A stretch of 35,300 bases of DNA from CAYSPT01 sp964432985 (GCA_964432985.1 CAYSPT010000054.1:1-35300), one strand, 5' to 3'. Counted from the stretch's first letter, positions 24,410-33,277 are shown. Program-made: numbers and translations. Notes: a model not told the origin generated them from the sequence alone.

Positions 24410-24439
24410 TTTACAACAGGGACCGGGAACTGTTAAAAT
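24410..24439 (+). promoter_or_regulatory. Candidate promoter of tldD-tldE
   Basis: TTTACA (24410-24415) and TAAAAT (24434-24439), each matching 5 of 6 consensus bases, with an 18-bp spacer. AACAG (24415-24419) and CTGTT (24430-24434) form an inverted repeat within the spacer, a plausible repressor site. The start codon is 60 bp downstream. Confidence 0.5.
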
Positions 24440-24498
24440 CACATCGTGCCAAAAGAAACCGGCATTGTTATCAGAAAAGCCAAAACTGGAGAGTGACT

Positions 24499-25863
24499 AT
24501 GAATCCTATCAGCCGGAAACTTATCGATAAATACTCGGGGCGGGTTGATTACCTGGAGATAAGGGAAGAGGAGCACGAGTACCTGGCCATCGTCATCGAC
24601 GACGACCGGGAATCCGTCAGCCGGAAACGGAAATCGGGATACGCGGTGCGGGTCATTCATGAAGGCGGCGTGACCTTCGCTTCCATCATCGACCCGGATA
24701 CGCTTGACGAAACCATAAAGGAGCTGATAGCTATTTCTCCGGCGGTGAGCTCCGGCGCGGCGGCCCTGGCCCCGGTGGAAGCGGTGCGCCTGGAGCACCG
24801 GCCGGAATTAAAGACCGATCCCCGGGATGTACCGCTCACCGATAAACTGGAGTTTTTGCGGACATGCGACCGGATGATGAAAAGATTCTCCGACTGCATT
24901 GTCACCACCGACTGCCGCTACAACGAGTTCTTCTCCCGAGTTTCCTTTATCAACACGGACGGCACGGAAACCTACCGTGAAATCATGGACCTGGGCGCCA
25001 AAGCGAGCCTCACCGCCAACCGTGACGGCGTCACCCAGAGGGACCTTTTTTCTGTGGGGTCGTCCGACGATTATTCAGAGATTCTTACCCTCCAGCAGGA
25101 GATACCCCGAATCTGCGAGATGGCCGTCAAGCTGACCGCGGCTCCAAAGGTGAAGGGTGGCCGATACCCCATCATCATGGACCAGGCACTGACCGGGGTG
25201 TTCATCCACGAGGCGTTCGGGCACAAGGCGGAAGCGGACCATATCGTCATCGATAAAAAGAAGATGGAAATGATGGCCCTTGGCCGCCGGATCGGGTCGT
25301 CTAAACTGAATGTCTACGATTCGGGCCTGGTGGCCGGCCGGGGTTTCGTGCCTTTCGACGACGAGGGAGTGACCGCCGAGAAGACGTATCTTATAAAAAA
25401 CGGCCTTATTGCCGGCCATCTCCACTCCCGTTTGACAGCCTTCAAGATGGGTACCGGGTCCACCGGTTCGGCCCGGGCCATCAATTACCGCCATCCGCCT
25501 ATCGTACGGATGCGCAGCACCTGTATCGAGCCGGGTAACGACACCTTCGATGACATGCTCCGCGGGACCGGACAGGGGCTCTACTGCTGTAAAGCCCTGG
25601 GAGGCGGAAGCAGCGGCGACTCCTTCGTCTTTTCCCCGGTCTACGGATACATGGTGCGGGACGGGAAACTGTGTGAACTGGTCCGCGACATCGAGCTTTC
25701 GGGAGACCTGTTCAAAACGCTGCTTAACATAGACATGGTGGGTGATGATTTCAGGTTGATCGAAGATTCAGGCGGCTGCGGAAAAAGGGGACAGTACCCG
25801 CTGCCGTGTTCCTTCGGCGGGCCGCACGTCAGGATCAGCGACGTGCTGGTGGGGGGTGAGTGA
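24499..25863 (+). CDS. tldD: TldD-type metalloprotease subunit
   Basis: 454 residues, normal length for TldD. The catalytic helix HEAFGHKAEAD (about residues 234-244) carries the HExxxH zinc motif. The C-terminal GGCGKRGQYPLPCSFGGPHVRI (split by a Ser-Phe) supplies the conserved cysteine ligand and the family's GGP ending. TldD and TldE form a heterodimer that degrades unfolded peptides and trims leader peptides of modified peptides such as microcin B17 or PQQ-type precursors; the target here is unknown. I chose ATG 24499, with GGAG seven bases upstream, over the GTG at 24493. The stop overlaps the tldE start by four bases, so the two subunits are translationally coupled. Confidence 0.93.
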   Translation: MNPISRKLIDKYSGRVDYLEIREEEHEYLAIVIDDDRESVSRKRKSGYAVRVIHEGGVTFASIIDPDTLDETIKELIAISPAVSSGAAALAPVEAVRLEHRPELKTDPRDVPLTDKLEFLRTCDRMMKRFSDCIVTTDCRYNEFFSRVSFINTDGTETYREIMDLGAKASLTANRDGVTQRDLFSVGSSDDYSEILTLQQEIPRICEMAVKLTAAPKVKGGRYPIIMDQALTGVFIHEAFGHKAEADHIVIDKKKMEMMALGRRIGSSKLNVYDSGLVAGRGFVPFDDEGVTAEKTYLIKNGLIAGHLHSRLTAFKMGTGSTGSARAINYRHPPIVRMRSTCIEPGNDTFDDMLRGTGQGLYCCKALGGGSSGDSFVFSPVYGYMVRDGKLCELVRDIELSGDLFKTLLNIDMVGDDFRLIEDSGGCGKRGQYPLPCSFGGPHVRISDVLVGGE

Positions 25864-27203
25864 ACGTGGACCGTTTGATCGCCGAACTGGAGAAAAACGC
25901 CGATCAGTACGAAGTGTTTCATATGAAGCGGTCTTCCGGTAAATTGACGCTTCTCGACGGTGTACCGAACGATTTCAACATGTTGCAGCAGAACGTCTAC
26001 GCCATCAGGTTTATCAGGGATGGGCGGCTTGCTTTCTCCATCACCCAGGACATAAACCAGGCCCCCCGGATAGTAACGGAGTTGGGTGAGATGACCAGGG
26101 CCGGCCGTGAAACCGGACTTACGTTTCACAACATACCCATGGACCGGGAGCAGGCTGACGGATTTTACAACCCGCTGCTTGACGAAATCGATCAGGCGGA
26201 CCTGATCGAAAAGGGTAAGGAATTTGCCCGGCAAATCTATACGAAGTTCACCCGGTCTCTGACCGGCCCGCACCTGAACATCTTCTTCCTGCGTTTCGAC
26301 GAGCAGGTGCGGCTGGTGAACTCCGCCGGAACCGACCGGTCGTACCGCCGCAACCTCCTGTCCATCGGATGCATGGCGGAGCTGGTGAAGGAAAGCGGTT
26401 TCATCACGTTGTACCGTTCCCGGGTATTTCGTACGCCTGAAGACCTCGACTGCACCCCGATGAGCGAAAAAGTGATCAGGGACCTGGAAAGAGGCCGCAC
26501 AAGCGCCGACATATCTACCGGCCGGTACCGGATGCTGTTCTCTCCCACGGCCCTGGCCCATTTGCTGCGGCCCCTGGAAGCCGGATTAAACGGGATGAAC
26601 TGCGCCCGGGGTACCAGTCCTCTGCGGGACAGGCTGGGGCAGCGGATACTGGATAAGAGAATTACTCTGTACGACGATCCCACCATACCCGGCTTCCACA
26701 TGTCCGTGCCGTTTGACGACGAGGGAGTTCCCACCAGGCGTCGCTGCCTGGTGGAAAAGGGTGTCCTGCGGGATTTCGTCCACAACCTGGAAAGCGCCAA
26801 TCTGACCGGTGCCGCGCCCACCGGCAACGGATTCCGGTATCCCATGCCGTACCGGGAGAATCAACCGAAAGCGGCTACTTCCAACCGGGTCATGGAACCC
26901 GGAACCAGGTTCCTGCGGGAGATGATCGAAGAACTGGATGACGGTATCCTGGTTACCTCCCTGATGGGCCCCATGGGCAGCATTATCGACGGTGACTTTT
27001 CCGGTAAGCTCTGGCTGGGCTTTCGTGTCCGCCACGGCCGTATCTGCGGCGCGGTCAAGGGGCCGATGCTGTCAGCAAACATCTACCGTCTGCTGGGCGA
27101 AGATTTTCTGGGGGCATCCAGGGAGATCATAGAGCACCCGGACGACAGCCCCGGGGACTTTCTTCCCTACTGCCTGTGTGACGGCGTGTCAATTGCCTGC
27201 TAG
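25860..27203 (+). CDS. tldE: TldE/PmbA-type subunit
   Basis: 447 residues, starting at a GTG inside the last codons of tldD (GTGA overlap). It has the PmbA/TldE fold signatures: the N-terminal strand pattern (QYEVFHMKRSSGKLTLLDG), PFDDEGVPTRRRCLVEKGVLRDFVHN in the C-terminal domain, and MEPG. The zinc-ligand motif of TldD is absent, as expected for the non-catalytic partner that completes the active chamber. Together with TldD it should make a cytosolic peptidase. It ends in SIAC, directly followed by a second, imperfect copy of the same end (IAC and stop) 21 bp later. No modified-peptide biosynthesis gene is visible nearby, so a general peptide-clearing role is as likely as maturation. Confidence 0.92.
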   Translation: MNVDRLIAELEKNADQYEVFHMKRSSGKLTLLDGVPNDFNMLQQNVYAIRFIRDGRLAFSITQDINQAPRIVTELGEMTRAGRETGLTFHNIPMDREQADGFYNPLLDEIDQADLIEKGKEFARQIYTKFTRSLTGPHLNIFFLRFDEQVRLVNSAGTDRSYRRNLLSIGCMAELVKESGFITLYRSRVFRTPEDLDCTPMSEKVIRDLERGRTSADISTGRYRMLFSPTALAHLLRPLEAGLNGMNCARGTSPLRDRLGQRILDKRITLYDDPTIPGFHMSVPFDDEGVPTRRRCLVEKGVLRDFVHNLESANLTGAAPTGNGFRYPMPYRENQPKAATSNRVMEPGTRFLREMIEELDDGILVTSLMGPMGSIIDGDFSGKLWLGFRVRHGRICGAVKGPMLSANIYRLLGEDFLGASREIIEHPDDSPGDFLPYCLCDGVSIAC

Positions 27204-27222
27204 CGCAGCCAAATAGCCTGCT
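27195..27222 (+). repeat. Repeated tldE 3' end
   Basis: GCCTGCT occurs at 27195-27201 and 27216-27222, each preceded by an AT-rich triplet and followed by stop-like bases (TAG, TGA). The period is 21 bp, so the second copy is in frame and re-encodes IAC plus a stop. Confidence 0.5.
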
Positions 27223-27250
27223 GAGACAGAGGTTAAATTCCCTGCCACTC

Positions 27251-27279
27251 TTGCCACGAACTATCATTGGGATTACAAT
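27251..27279 (+). promoter_or_regulatory. Promoter of the response-regulator gene
   Basis: TTGCCA (27251-27256) and TACAAT (27274-27279), each 5 of 6 to consensus, with an ideal 17-bp spacer. Transcription would start near 27286, about 50 bp before the start codon. This separates the gene from tldD-tldE. Confidence 0.6.
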
Positions 27280-27337
27280 ACAGCGAAAGCAACCATTCCG
27301 GAAGAGGATAACCTTCCGTTGCAGGAGGCGAAGAAAA

Positions 27338-27712
27338 ATGGGCAGAACTTACTCCGTTTTGATTATCGATGATGATAAGGATTTTGTTTTTTTATTGAAA
27401 ACGGCACTGGAAGCCATGGGACACGTGGTTCGCGGTCACTCGAACATCGACGCATTCTTTAGATCATTTAGAAAAGAAGTTCCCGATATAGTTATGGTGG
27501 ATATGGTCATGGCCGAAATGCCGGGCTGGCAGATCATCGATAAACTGAAAAAAGCGGAGATCGAGACGGTCAAAATTGTGGCCATGTCAAGCCTGCTCGA
27601 CAGCGAAGATACGGAGCGGATGAAGCTCAACGTAGATACGTTTGTGCCCAAACCCATCAAGTACAATGAAGTGGATAAACTCGTAGAAATATTCGACAGC
27701 CTGTTCGAATAG
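27338..27712 (+). CDS. Stand-alone response-regulator receiver (CheY-like)
   Basis: 124 residues, one receiver domain and nothing else. The acidic pocket is Asp11-Asp12, the phospho-acceptor Asp55 in IVMVDMVMAEMPG, the switch residue Ser84 (Ser/Thr position) and Lys105 in FVPKPI. All are intact, so it should be phosphorylatable. GGAGG nine bases upstream fixes the ATG at 27338; a longer frame from 27251 would begin inside the promoter and has an Arg-rich, unlikely N-terminus. No histidine kinase is in the window. As a single-domain regulator it presumably works by protein contact or as a phosphate relay. After its stop another frame reads a Lys/Pro-rich tail with a 15-bp imperfect tandem repeat (27747-27776), perhaps a relic. 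Confidence 0.9.
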   Translation: MGRTYSVLIIDDDKDFVFLLKTALEAMGHVVRGHSNIDAFFRSFRKEVPDIVMVDMVMAEMPGWQIIDKLKKAEIETVKIVAMSSLLDSEDTERMKLNVDTFVPKPIKYNEVDKLVEIFDSLFE

Positions 27713-27774
27713 TTCCATCCGCTGCCGGCGGCTGAAGAAGATCAACCCGGAGAAACTCCAACCTGAGAAACTCG

Positions 27775-29637
27775 CTACCCGGCCTTAATCCGTTTCCGTT
27801 CCGCCAGGAGTACAATATCTCTCAAAGCTTCTATACTCCGGGCTTTCATCCAGTTTTCATCGAATTCCTTATCCTGGACGATCTGGGCGATGGCCGACAG
27901 GGCCCGGAGGTGGAAATTGCGCTCGTCAATTGAGCCCACCAGGGCGAAGAGGGTGTGGACCGGGTGCGGGGTGCAGGAAAATTTAATCCCTTCCCGGCAG
28001 CGGACCATGACGATGTCGAACTTGCCGGTCCCCTCGAGGACGATGTGAGGCACCGCCAGCCCCGGTGCCAGCACGGTGCTGGATTGCTTCTCACGCTCCC
28101 AGAAAAGCTCGTAGAGCGCCTTTTGATCCAGTTCCAGGTCTTGGGAGATGGTCTCGGCCAGCAGCGAAAAGATCTCGTCATCCGTGGAGGCGTTCGGCAC
28201 GTCCAGTATGACGCATTTCTTGATAAGCTCGTCGAACCTGTCCTCGACGATACCGTCCCGCTCGATCAGAATATCCTTCAGCTCGCTGTGCAGTGAATTG
28301 TCAACCAGCTTCGAGTCGGTGATCCGCTCGATAACGTGTATCAGGGCCGAAAAACGGCCTATCTGGGCCCGGGCGTAGATCATGTACCAGACCAGGGACA
28401 CGATGATAAACCCTCCGGCGATCAGCAGGGGAACTTTTCCAATCTGAGAGAGAAGGAAGAGGTAGCCCACGATCCCAATGATGTATATCCACGGATAGAG
28501 CGGCGAACGGAAGGTGGGACGGTAGTTCTGGATCTTGCTCTCCCGCATGACGATGAGCGATATATTCACCAGGGTGAAGAGCAGTATCTTGAGCGTGGAA
28601 GCCGTCTTGGCCAGGTCTTCCAGGTCCAGGAACAGTATCACAGCGATCATGAACAGGGCGGTGAAGATTATGGGGACGTGGGGAGTGCGGAACCTGGCGT
28701 TCAGCTTGCTGAAGATCCCGGGCAGGATCTGGTCCCGGCTGATGGCCAGCAGGTTCCGGGAGGCCGACAGGATGGCCCCGTTGGCGGTGGTGACGAAGGC
28801 CAGGATGGCCGCCAGGGCCAGCACCACGATCCCGAAGGTTCCCGTGAACGTGCCGGCGCCCAGTGAGATGGGAATGGTGGTGTCAGCAAGTTTCTGCGGA
28901 TCGACCAGCCCCACGGTCACGAAGATGACCAGGACATACAAAATCATCACCGTGACGAATGCCAGCACCATCCCGAGAGGAATGTTGCGGCCCGGGTTCT
29001 TCACCTCTTCCGAAACGCAGGTCACCTTGGTCAAACCGCCGAACGAAACAAAAACAAGGCCGGCGGTGGCAAACACCGAGCCGAAACCGAAAGGCATGAA
29101 CGGTATGAAATTCTGGTGATTGATGAACGAACAGCCACCGAGCACGTACAGGATAAGAATCCCGAAAAGGACGAGAACCAGGTGTACCTGGAGCCGCCCG
29201 GTGTGTTTTACACCCACTATATTGATGAACATGAAAGTCAAGCAGAATCCGACGGCGATCATCTTTATCTGCAACGGTGATATCTCGGGATAGACCAGTA
29301 TGGCGAAGGTACCCATTCCCATCAGGGCGAAGGCGCTTTTGAAGCTCAGGGAAAACCAGCTGGCCATCCCTCCTACGGTTCCGGCGGCGGCCCCCAGGCT
29401 CCGCTCGATAAAGAAATAAACGCCCCCCGCCTTGGGCATGGCGGTGGCCAGTTCCGCCTTGGCCAGCAGAGCCGGGATTACCAGTATCCCGGCCAGGACG
29501 TAGGCGAAAATCAGGGCGGGGCCGCTCTTGGCGTAGGCGAGCCCGGGCAGTATGAACAACCCTGAACTGATCATGGCCCCGGAAGCCAGGCAAAACACGT
29601 CCAGAAGCCCGAGTTCCCGTTTCAAACCTTTTTGCAT
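27775..29637 (-). CDS. APC-family amino-acid permease fused to a PTS EIIA-like domain
   Basis: 620 residues. Residues 1-425 hold 12 membrane segments of the amino acid-polyamine-organocation family, with GAMISSGLF in helix 1 (the substrate-binding unwound region) and SEEVKNPGRNIPLG in the loop after helix 6. Residues about 430-480 form a linker (HVIERITDSKLV). The last 140 residues match fructose/nitrogen-type EIIA domains: VLAPGLAVPH with His531 at the phosphorylation position, and ERNFHLRALSAIAQIV. So a transporter may be governed by a PTS-like phosphorylation or by the fold alone. The ATG at 29637 is preceded by GGGAT/GGGAT-like bases of moderate quality. It lies 40 bp downstream of a paralogue of the same design (29678-31501), and the two are probably one transcript. 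Substrate not predictable. Confidence 0.88.
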   Translation of the reverse strand: MQKGLKRELGLLDVFCLASGAMISSGLFILPGLAYAKSGPALIFAYVLAGILVIPALLAKAELATAMPKAGGVYFFIERSLGAAAGTVGGMASWFSLSFKSAFALMGMGTFAILVYPEISPLQIKMIAVGFCLTFMFINIVGVKHTGRLQVHLVLVLFGILILYVLGGCSFINHQNFIPFMPFGFGSVFATAGLVFVSFGGLTKVTCVSEEVKNPGRNIPLGMVLAFVTVMILYVLVIFVTVGLVDPQKLADTTIPISLGAGTFTGTFGIVVLALAAILAFVTTANGAILSASRNLLAISRDQILPGIFSKLNARFRTPHVPIIFTALFMIAVILFLDLEDLAKTASTLKILLFTLVNISLIVMRESKIQNYRPTFRSPLYPWIYIIGIVGYLFLLSQIGKVPLLIAGGFIIVSLVWYMIYARAQIGRFSALIHVIERITDSKLVDNSLHSELKDILIERDGIVEDRFDELIKKCVILDVPNASTDDEIFSLLAETISQDLELDQKALYELFWEREKQSSTVLAPGLAVPHIVLEGTGKFDIVMVRCREGIKFSCTPHPVHTLFALVGSIDERNFHLRALSAIAQIVQDKEFDENWMKARSIEALRDIVLLAERKRIKAG

Positions 29638-29677
29638 GTGAGAATCCCATCCCTTAGTTTTAGTGCCGGCGGCATTT

Positions 29678-31501
29678 TCAGTTCCTGCGACGTTCTCCCA
29701 GCAGGACCACGTCCCGCAGTGACTGCTCGTTTTTAGCCTGCATCCATCGCTTCATGAAGTGCGGGTCCTGCACCACCTGGGCGATGGCCGAAAGCGCCCG
29801 GAGATGGTAATTCCGCTCGTCGGCGGTCCCTACCAGCACGAACACGGCGGTAACCGGCGGCTCGTCTTCGGCGAACACGATCCCCTCCCGGCAGCGGGCC
29901 ATCAGGATTCCGAAGGACTTCTTGCCGTCGATGACCACGTGGGGGACCGCCAGTCCCGGTGCGATAACCGTGTGGCTCTCCCGCTCCCGTCCCAGCATTT
30001 CCGCGTGCAGCACCGCGGGCAGAATACAACGTTCGAGCGAGAAAGAAGCCATCTTCTCCGCCACCAGCCGGAAAAAATCATCCTTGGACATGGAGTCCTC
30101 GATGTCCAGGACCGGGCATTGCTCCACCAGGTGATCGAAACGGTCCTTGACGATGTTGTCCCGCTCCCGGATGATCTCCTTGAGTTCGTTTTCCAACGTT
30201 CCGTCAACCAGCGCCCGGTCGGTGATCCGCTCTATCAGGTGAAGCAATGCGTACTCGCGGCCCGCCCGGATACGGCCATAGAACCAGTAGGCGAACAAAC
30301 CGGCGCCCACCAGGGCCAGGCTCGTCCACAGGATTTCCGTTCCCATCTCCACCAGCAGGAGCAGCAGGCAGATGATTCCCACCGCCTGCAGCCAGGGATA
30401 GAGAGGAGCGCGGTACCGGGGACGGTAGTTTTCCACGCGGCTTTCACGAAGGATGATCACCGACAGGCAGGCGAAAATATAGGTCAATATCAACACGGCT
30501 GACGCCGCCTTGACCAGGACCGTCAGGTCGAGAAACATGACGGCTAACATGAGCGCCCCGGTAACCAGAATGGCCACGTGCGGCGTTTTGAACCGGTCGT
30601 TGATACGACCCATAGCCTGGGGAATCAGACCGTCGCGGCTGAGAGCCAGGGGGTACCGGGAAGCGGCCATGATGCCGGCGTTGGCGGTGGAAACGAAGGC
30701 CAGGATAGCAGCGATACTCAGGGCGATCCGTCCTCCACGGCCCATGAAAGCGGCTGCTCCGTCTGAGATCGGCGTCAGCGAGTGATCGAGCTCGGCTGAA
30801 CCCAGCACTCCCGAGGTGACAAACACGATCAGTCCGTAGAGAATGCTCACCGTCAACAGGGACAGTATCATCCCCAGGGGCACCACCCGTCCCGGTTCAC
30901 GGACCTCCTCGGCTACGCTGGCCACCTTGAGCAACCCGCCGAAAGCTACGAATACCAGCCCGGCGGTGCTGAGCACTTTCGTCACCCCGTAGGGAGCGAA
31001 CGGGACGAAGTGATGAACGTCCACCGCGGGCAGCCCCCGGACGACGTAGAAGATCATGATCCCGAGCAGGCCGGTGACCATGATCAGCTGGACCTTCCCC
31101 GCTTCCTTTACGCCGAGAATGTTGATGAGAACGAACACCAGGCAGAATCCGGCGGCGATGAGATGGATGTCGATATCCACCACCAGGCGGGTGAAGGCGG
31201 CCATACCCACCAGGGCGAAAGCGCTTTTCAACGTCAGGGAAAACCAGGTAAGCAGGCCGTCTACGGTGCCCACTGCCGGCCCCATGGTGCGGGTCACGTA
31301 GAAGTAGGTACCGCCGGCCCGGGGCATGGCTGATACCAGCTCAGCCTGGCTCAGCATGCCGGTCACCGCGATCAGGGCGGCGAGCAGGTACGAGACCACC
31401 ACCGCGGGTCCCGCCTGGGCGTGGGCCAGTCCCGGCAGTATGAAGATGCCGGAACTCACCATGGCCCCGGTGGCGAGGGCGAAGACATCGATCAATCCCA
31501 A
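29678..31501 (-). CDS. Paralogous APC permease - EIIA-like fusion, 5' end probably frameshifted
   Basis: At least 607 residues with the same plan as its downstream neighbour: GAMVSSGIF in helix 1, AEEVREPGRVVPLG, linker LHLIERITDRALVDG, and an EIIA-like domain with APGLAVPH (His521) and ERNYHLRALSAIAQVV. The only conventional start in this frame is the TTG at 31499-31501, which has no ribosome-binding site and would cut off residues that the paralogue has. The codons upstream read IKQLKRDL in frame, matching GLKREL of the paralogue, but a TGA precedes them. A TTG at 31530-31532 with GGGAGAGG upstream becomes in frame if one C of the CC at 31525-31526 is removed, giving a start MKRIKQLKRDL. 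An assembly error or a real one-base insertion is likely. Confidence 0.85.
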   Translation of the reverse strand: MGLIDVFALATGAMVSSGIFILPGLAHAQAGPAVVVSYLLAALIAVTGMLSQAELVSAMPRAGGTYFYVTRTMGPAVGTVDGLLTWFSLTLKSAFALVGMAAFTRLVVDIDIHLIAAGFCLVFVLINILGVKEAGKVQLIMVTGLLGIMIFYVVRGLPAVDVHHFVPFAPYGVTKVLSTAGLVFVAFGGLLKVASVAEEVREPGRVVPLGMILSLLTVSILYGLIVFVTSGVLGSAELDHSLTPISDGAAAFMGRGGRIALSIAAILAFVSTANAGIMAASRYPLALSRDGLIPQAMGRINDRFKTPHVAILVTGALMLAVMFLDLTVLVKAASAVLILTYIFACLSVIILRESRVENYRPRYRAPLYPWLQAVGIICLLLLLVEMGTEILWTSLALVGAGLFAYWFYGRIRAGREYALLHLIERITDRALVDGTLENELKEIIRERDNIVKDRFDHLVEQCPVLDIEDSMSKDDFFRLVAEKMASFSLERCILPAVLHAEMLGRERESHTVIAPGLAVPHVVIDGKKSFGILMARCREGIVFAEDEPPVTAVFVLVGTADERNYHLRALSAIAQVVQDPHFMKRWMQAKNEQSLRDVVLLGERRRN

Positions 31502-31555
31502 ATCGCGCTTGAGCTGTTTGATACGGTTTCAACCGCCTCTCCCTGAATATATTCA

Positions 31556-31561
31556 ATTATA
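31556..31561 (-). promoter_or_regulatory. Consensus -10 box upstream of the permease-EIIA pair
   Basis: On the minus strand a perfect TATAAT stands about 24 bp upstream of the proposed TTG start at 31532. The -35 position is poor (3 of 6). Transcription would start near 31549, just ahead of the GGGAGAGG site, which fits translation starting at 31532 rather than at 31501. Confidence 0.4.
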
Positions 31562-31635
31562 GCTTGTCAAACGAGACTATTCATTCACTATTTATCACTT
31601 CGGCCCGGTGTTTTTCAATAATGAAAATTCTGCTG

Positions 31636-33198
31636 CTATCCGATTTCGGCCGGAAAACGAATTTTACTGGGATATCTTTCGGAATGCAGCACCGTTATTT
31701 GCGCATCCCTGAAGGCTTTAAAATAGGTTTTAAGTGCATTGTTCCTGTTACGAGCCCGGACGGGGAAATTATTGCTTGAGATTTCCATGCCCAGCGTTTC
31801 ACCAGGCTCAAACAGTTCATGAAGAGGGCTTACGGTTAACTCCAGCTTTATTACTCTGTTTTTCCCAACAATCTTGTGTGCCGGCCGGCAGCCCAAATAA
31901 TTTCCGTCCCCATTGGCCTTCACTTTATAGAAAAACAAGTATATGTCTGTCTGCGGCACATCAATTCTCAGGTAAAGCGTTACCTCGGCGCTTCCGGATA
32001 AAGCCAGTTGTTCACTCACCGCACCAGAAAAAGAAAGGCATTGATTATCCGCTGGATTCCATGAATTCTTTTCCAGGGGGTAGAACCTGTAGCTGGATTT
32101 ATCTGTCTCGTATCGTGGTGCTTGAGAGAGAAGATGTTGACCATCAGCATAATCCAGGTAGTATTCGATTGTTTTCAGATTCGGTAACGGGTAGGTGTCA
32201 CCTGATATGAATCCTTCGTGAAAATGTGATTCCAGTTGCACTCTCGGTTCATTGCTGAAGTCTGAGGGCTTGCCCTTGAGATGATGATCCATGAGAGACT
32301 TGAATCGTTTTAGCATGAATGATGACAGCTTTTTCTCGCCGCCATCCGGCACCGAATTGGTGTGGTCCCAATATCCCAGGATCAGCTTGTGTATTTCCCG
32401 GACCGGAGAATTCCGGTCGATTTCCATGAAATTTCTGACAACGTCTCCGGAATTGCCGTCAAACCGCAGGCCGGCGATATGATACGTTGGAACTGTGATG
32501 TCTTTCAGCCGGTTGAAGATTTGACGCTCTTCGAGGAAAGAAGGCTGAAAAACCGGGAAGTTGCGGGCCAGTATTTTCCATTCCTGAATGGGAAACCCAA
32601 ACACTATCTGATCATAGTCCGCGAGATTGGTCTCGTGCAGAATCGTTTCTGCGATCCGTTTTTCGAACTTCGGATCCGCCATCTCCCCGCCCTCTTGCAT
32701 ATAGCGCAAATAATCCAGGGTAAATAATGAAAGGGTCCCGTTGGGGAAGAAGTAATCAGTCTTTATATTGGTCGGCGCTCCGCCGGCCATGATCACTTTG
32801 AGCCCTTCGGGATTCCTGATTCCCGCCGCCAGGGCGCAAAAACCATTGTAAGATGTGCCGATTGCACCGATAGTGCCATCACAGAACTCCTGGCGCGATA
32901 TCCAGTTAACGGTATCGAATCCGTCATTGATCTCGTGCGCATCGAATAATTTGAAAGCTCCTTCAGACCCGTTTGTTCCACGGATAGCCTGAACGACCAG
33001 GGAATATCCGCATCTGTCGAAGTAATCAGCTGCGTCATAGTACAGGTCTCGGAACAGATCACGGTCACACAGATAGGGAGTTCTTACGAGAATGATCGGT
33101 CTGGTGACAATATCTTCACCCTGCTTACGAAGCAAAAATGTTCTCAAAGCAACGTCATCGGCCATCCTGACGCTGAATTCATCGTATACAAAAGCCAT
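31636..33198 (-). CDS. CocE/NonD-family (X-Pro dipeptidyl-peptidase S15-like) hydrolase
   Basis: 520 residues, no signal peptide, so cytoplasmic. The alpha/beta-hydrolase half has GAIGTSYNG with nucleophile Ser116, an acidic residue in HIAGLRFDGNSGD (Asp247) and the His in LILGYWDHTN (His279), the family's complete triad. The N-terminal pattern (VRMADDVALRTFLLRKQG) and VVQAIRGTNGSEG are typical. The C-terminal 200 residues form the jelly-roll domain of the S15 C-terminal type (LSGSAEVTLYLRIDVPQTDIYLFF shape). Members hydrolyse acyl esters or amides such as cocaine or beta-lactam esters, or cleave Xaa-Pro peptides; the substrate here is unknown. ATG 33198 has GGAGG eight bases upstream. A divergent promoter region separates it from the next gene. 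Confidence 0.88.
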   Translation of the reverse strand: MAFVYDEFSVRMADDVALRTFLLRKQGEDIVTRPIILVRTPYLCDRDLFRDLYYDAADYFDRCGYSLVVQAIRGTNGSEGAFKLFDAHEINDGFDTVNWISRQEFCDGTIGAIGTSYNGFCALAAGIRNPEGLKVIMAGGAPTNIKTDYFFPNGTLSLFTLDYLRYMQEGGEMADPKFEKRIAETILHETNLADYDQIVFGFPIQEWKILARNFPVFQPSFLEERQIFNRLKDITVPTYHIAGLRFDGNSGDVVRNFMEIDRNSPVREIHKLILGYWDHTNSVPDGGEKKLSSFMLKRFKSLMDHHLKGKPSDFSNEPRVQLESHFHEGFISGDTYPLPNLKTIEYYLDYADGQHLLSQAPRYETDKSSYRFYPLEKNSWNPADNQCLSFSGAVSEQLALSGSAEVTLYLRIDVPQTDIYLFFYKVKANGDGNYLGCRPAHKIVGKNRVIKLELTVSPLHELFEPGETLGMEISSNNFPVRARNRNNALKTYFKAFRDAQITVLHSERYPSKIRFPAEIG

Positions 33199-33247
33199 CA
33201 ATGTTTCCTCCCAAATGAGATTGCTTGTCAGCCGAAGTTGATTACCT

Positions 33248-33277
33248 TTGACCGAAAACCACTTTGATTGTTATTAT
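33248..33277 (+). promoter_or_regulatory. Promoter of the exported phosphorylase-like gene
   Basis: TTGACC (33248-33253) and TATTAT (33272-33277), each 5 of 6 to consensus, with an 18-bp spacer. The start codon at 33351 would have a leader of about 65 nucleotides, containing AGGAGG at 33311-33316 that is not followed by a usable start codon. Confidence 0.5.

Noticed and set aside
27713..27776. Extra short gene after the response regulator
   Set aside because: A Lys/Pro-rich frame (NPEKLQPEKLATRP) is open here but has no start codon or ribosome-binding site; probably a relic of a frame-shifted tail or repeat slippage.
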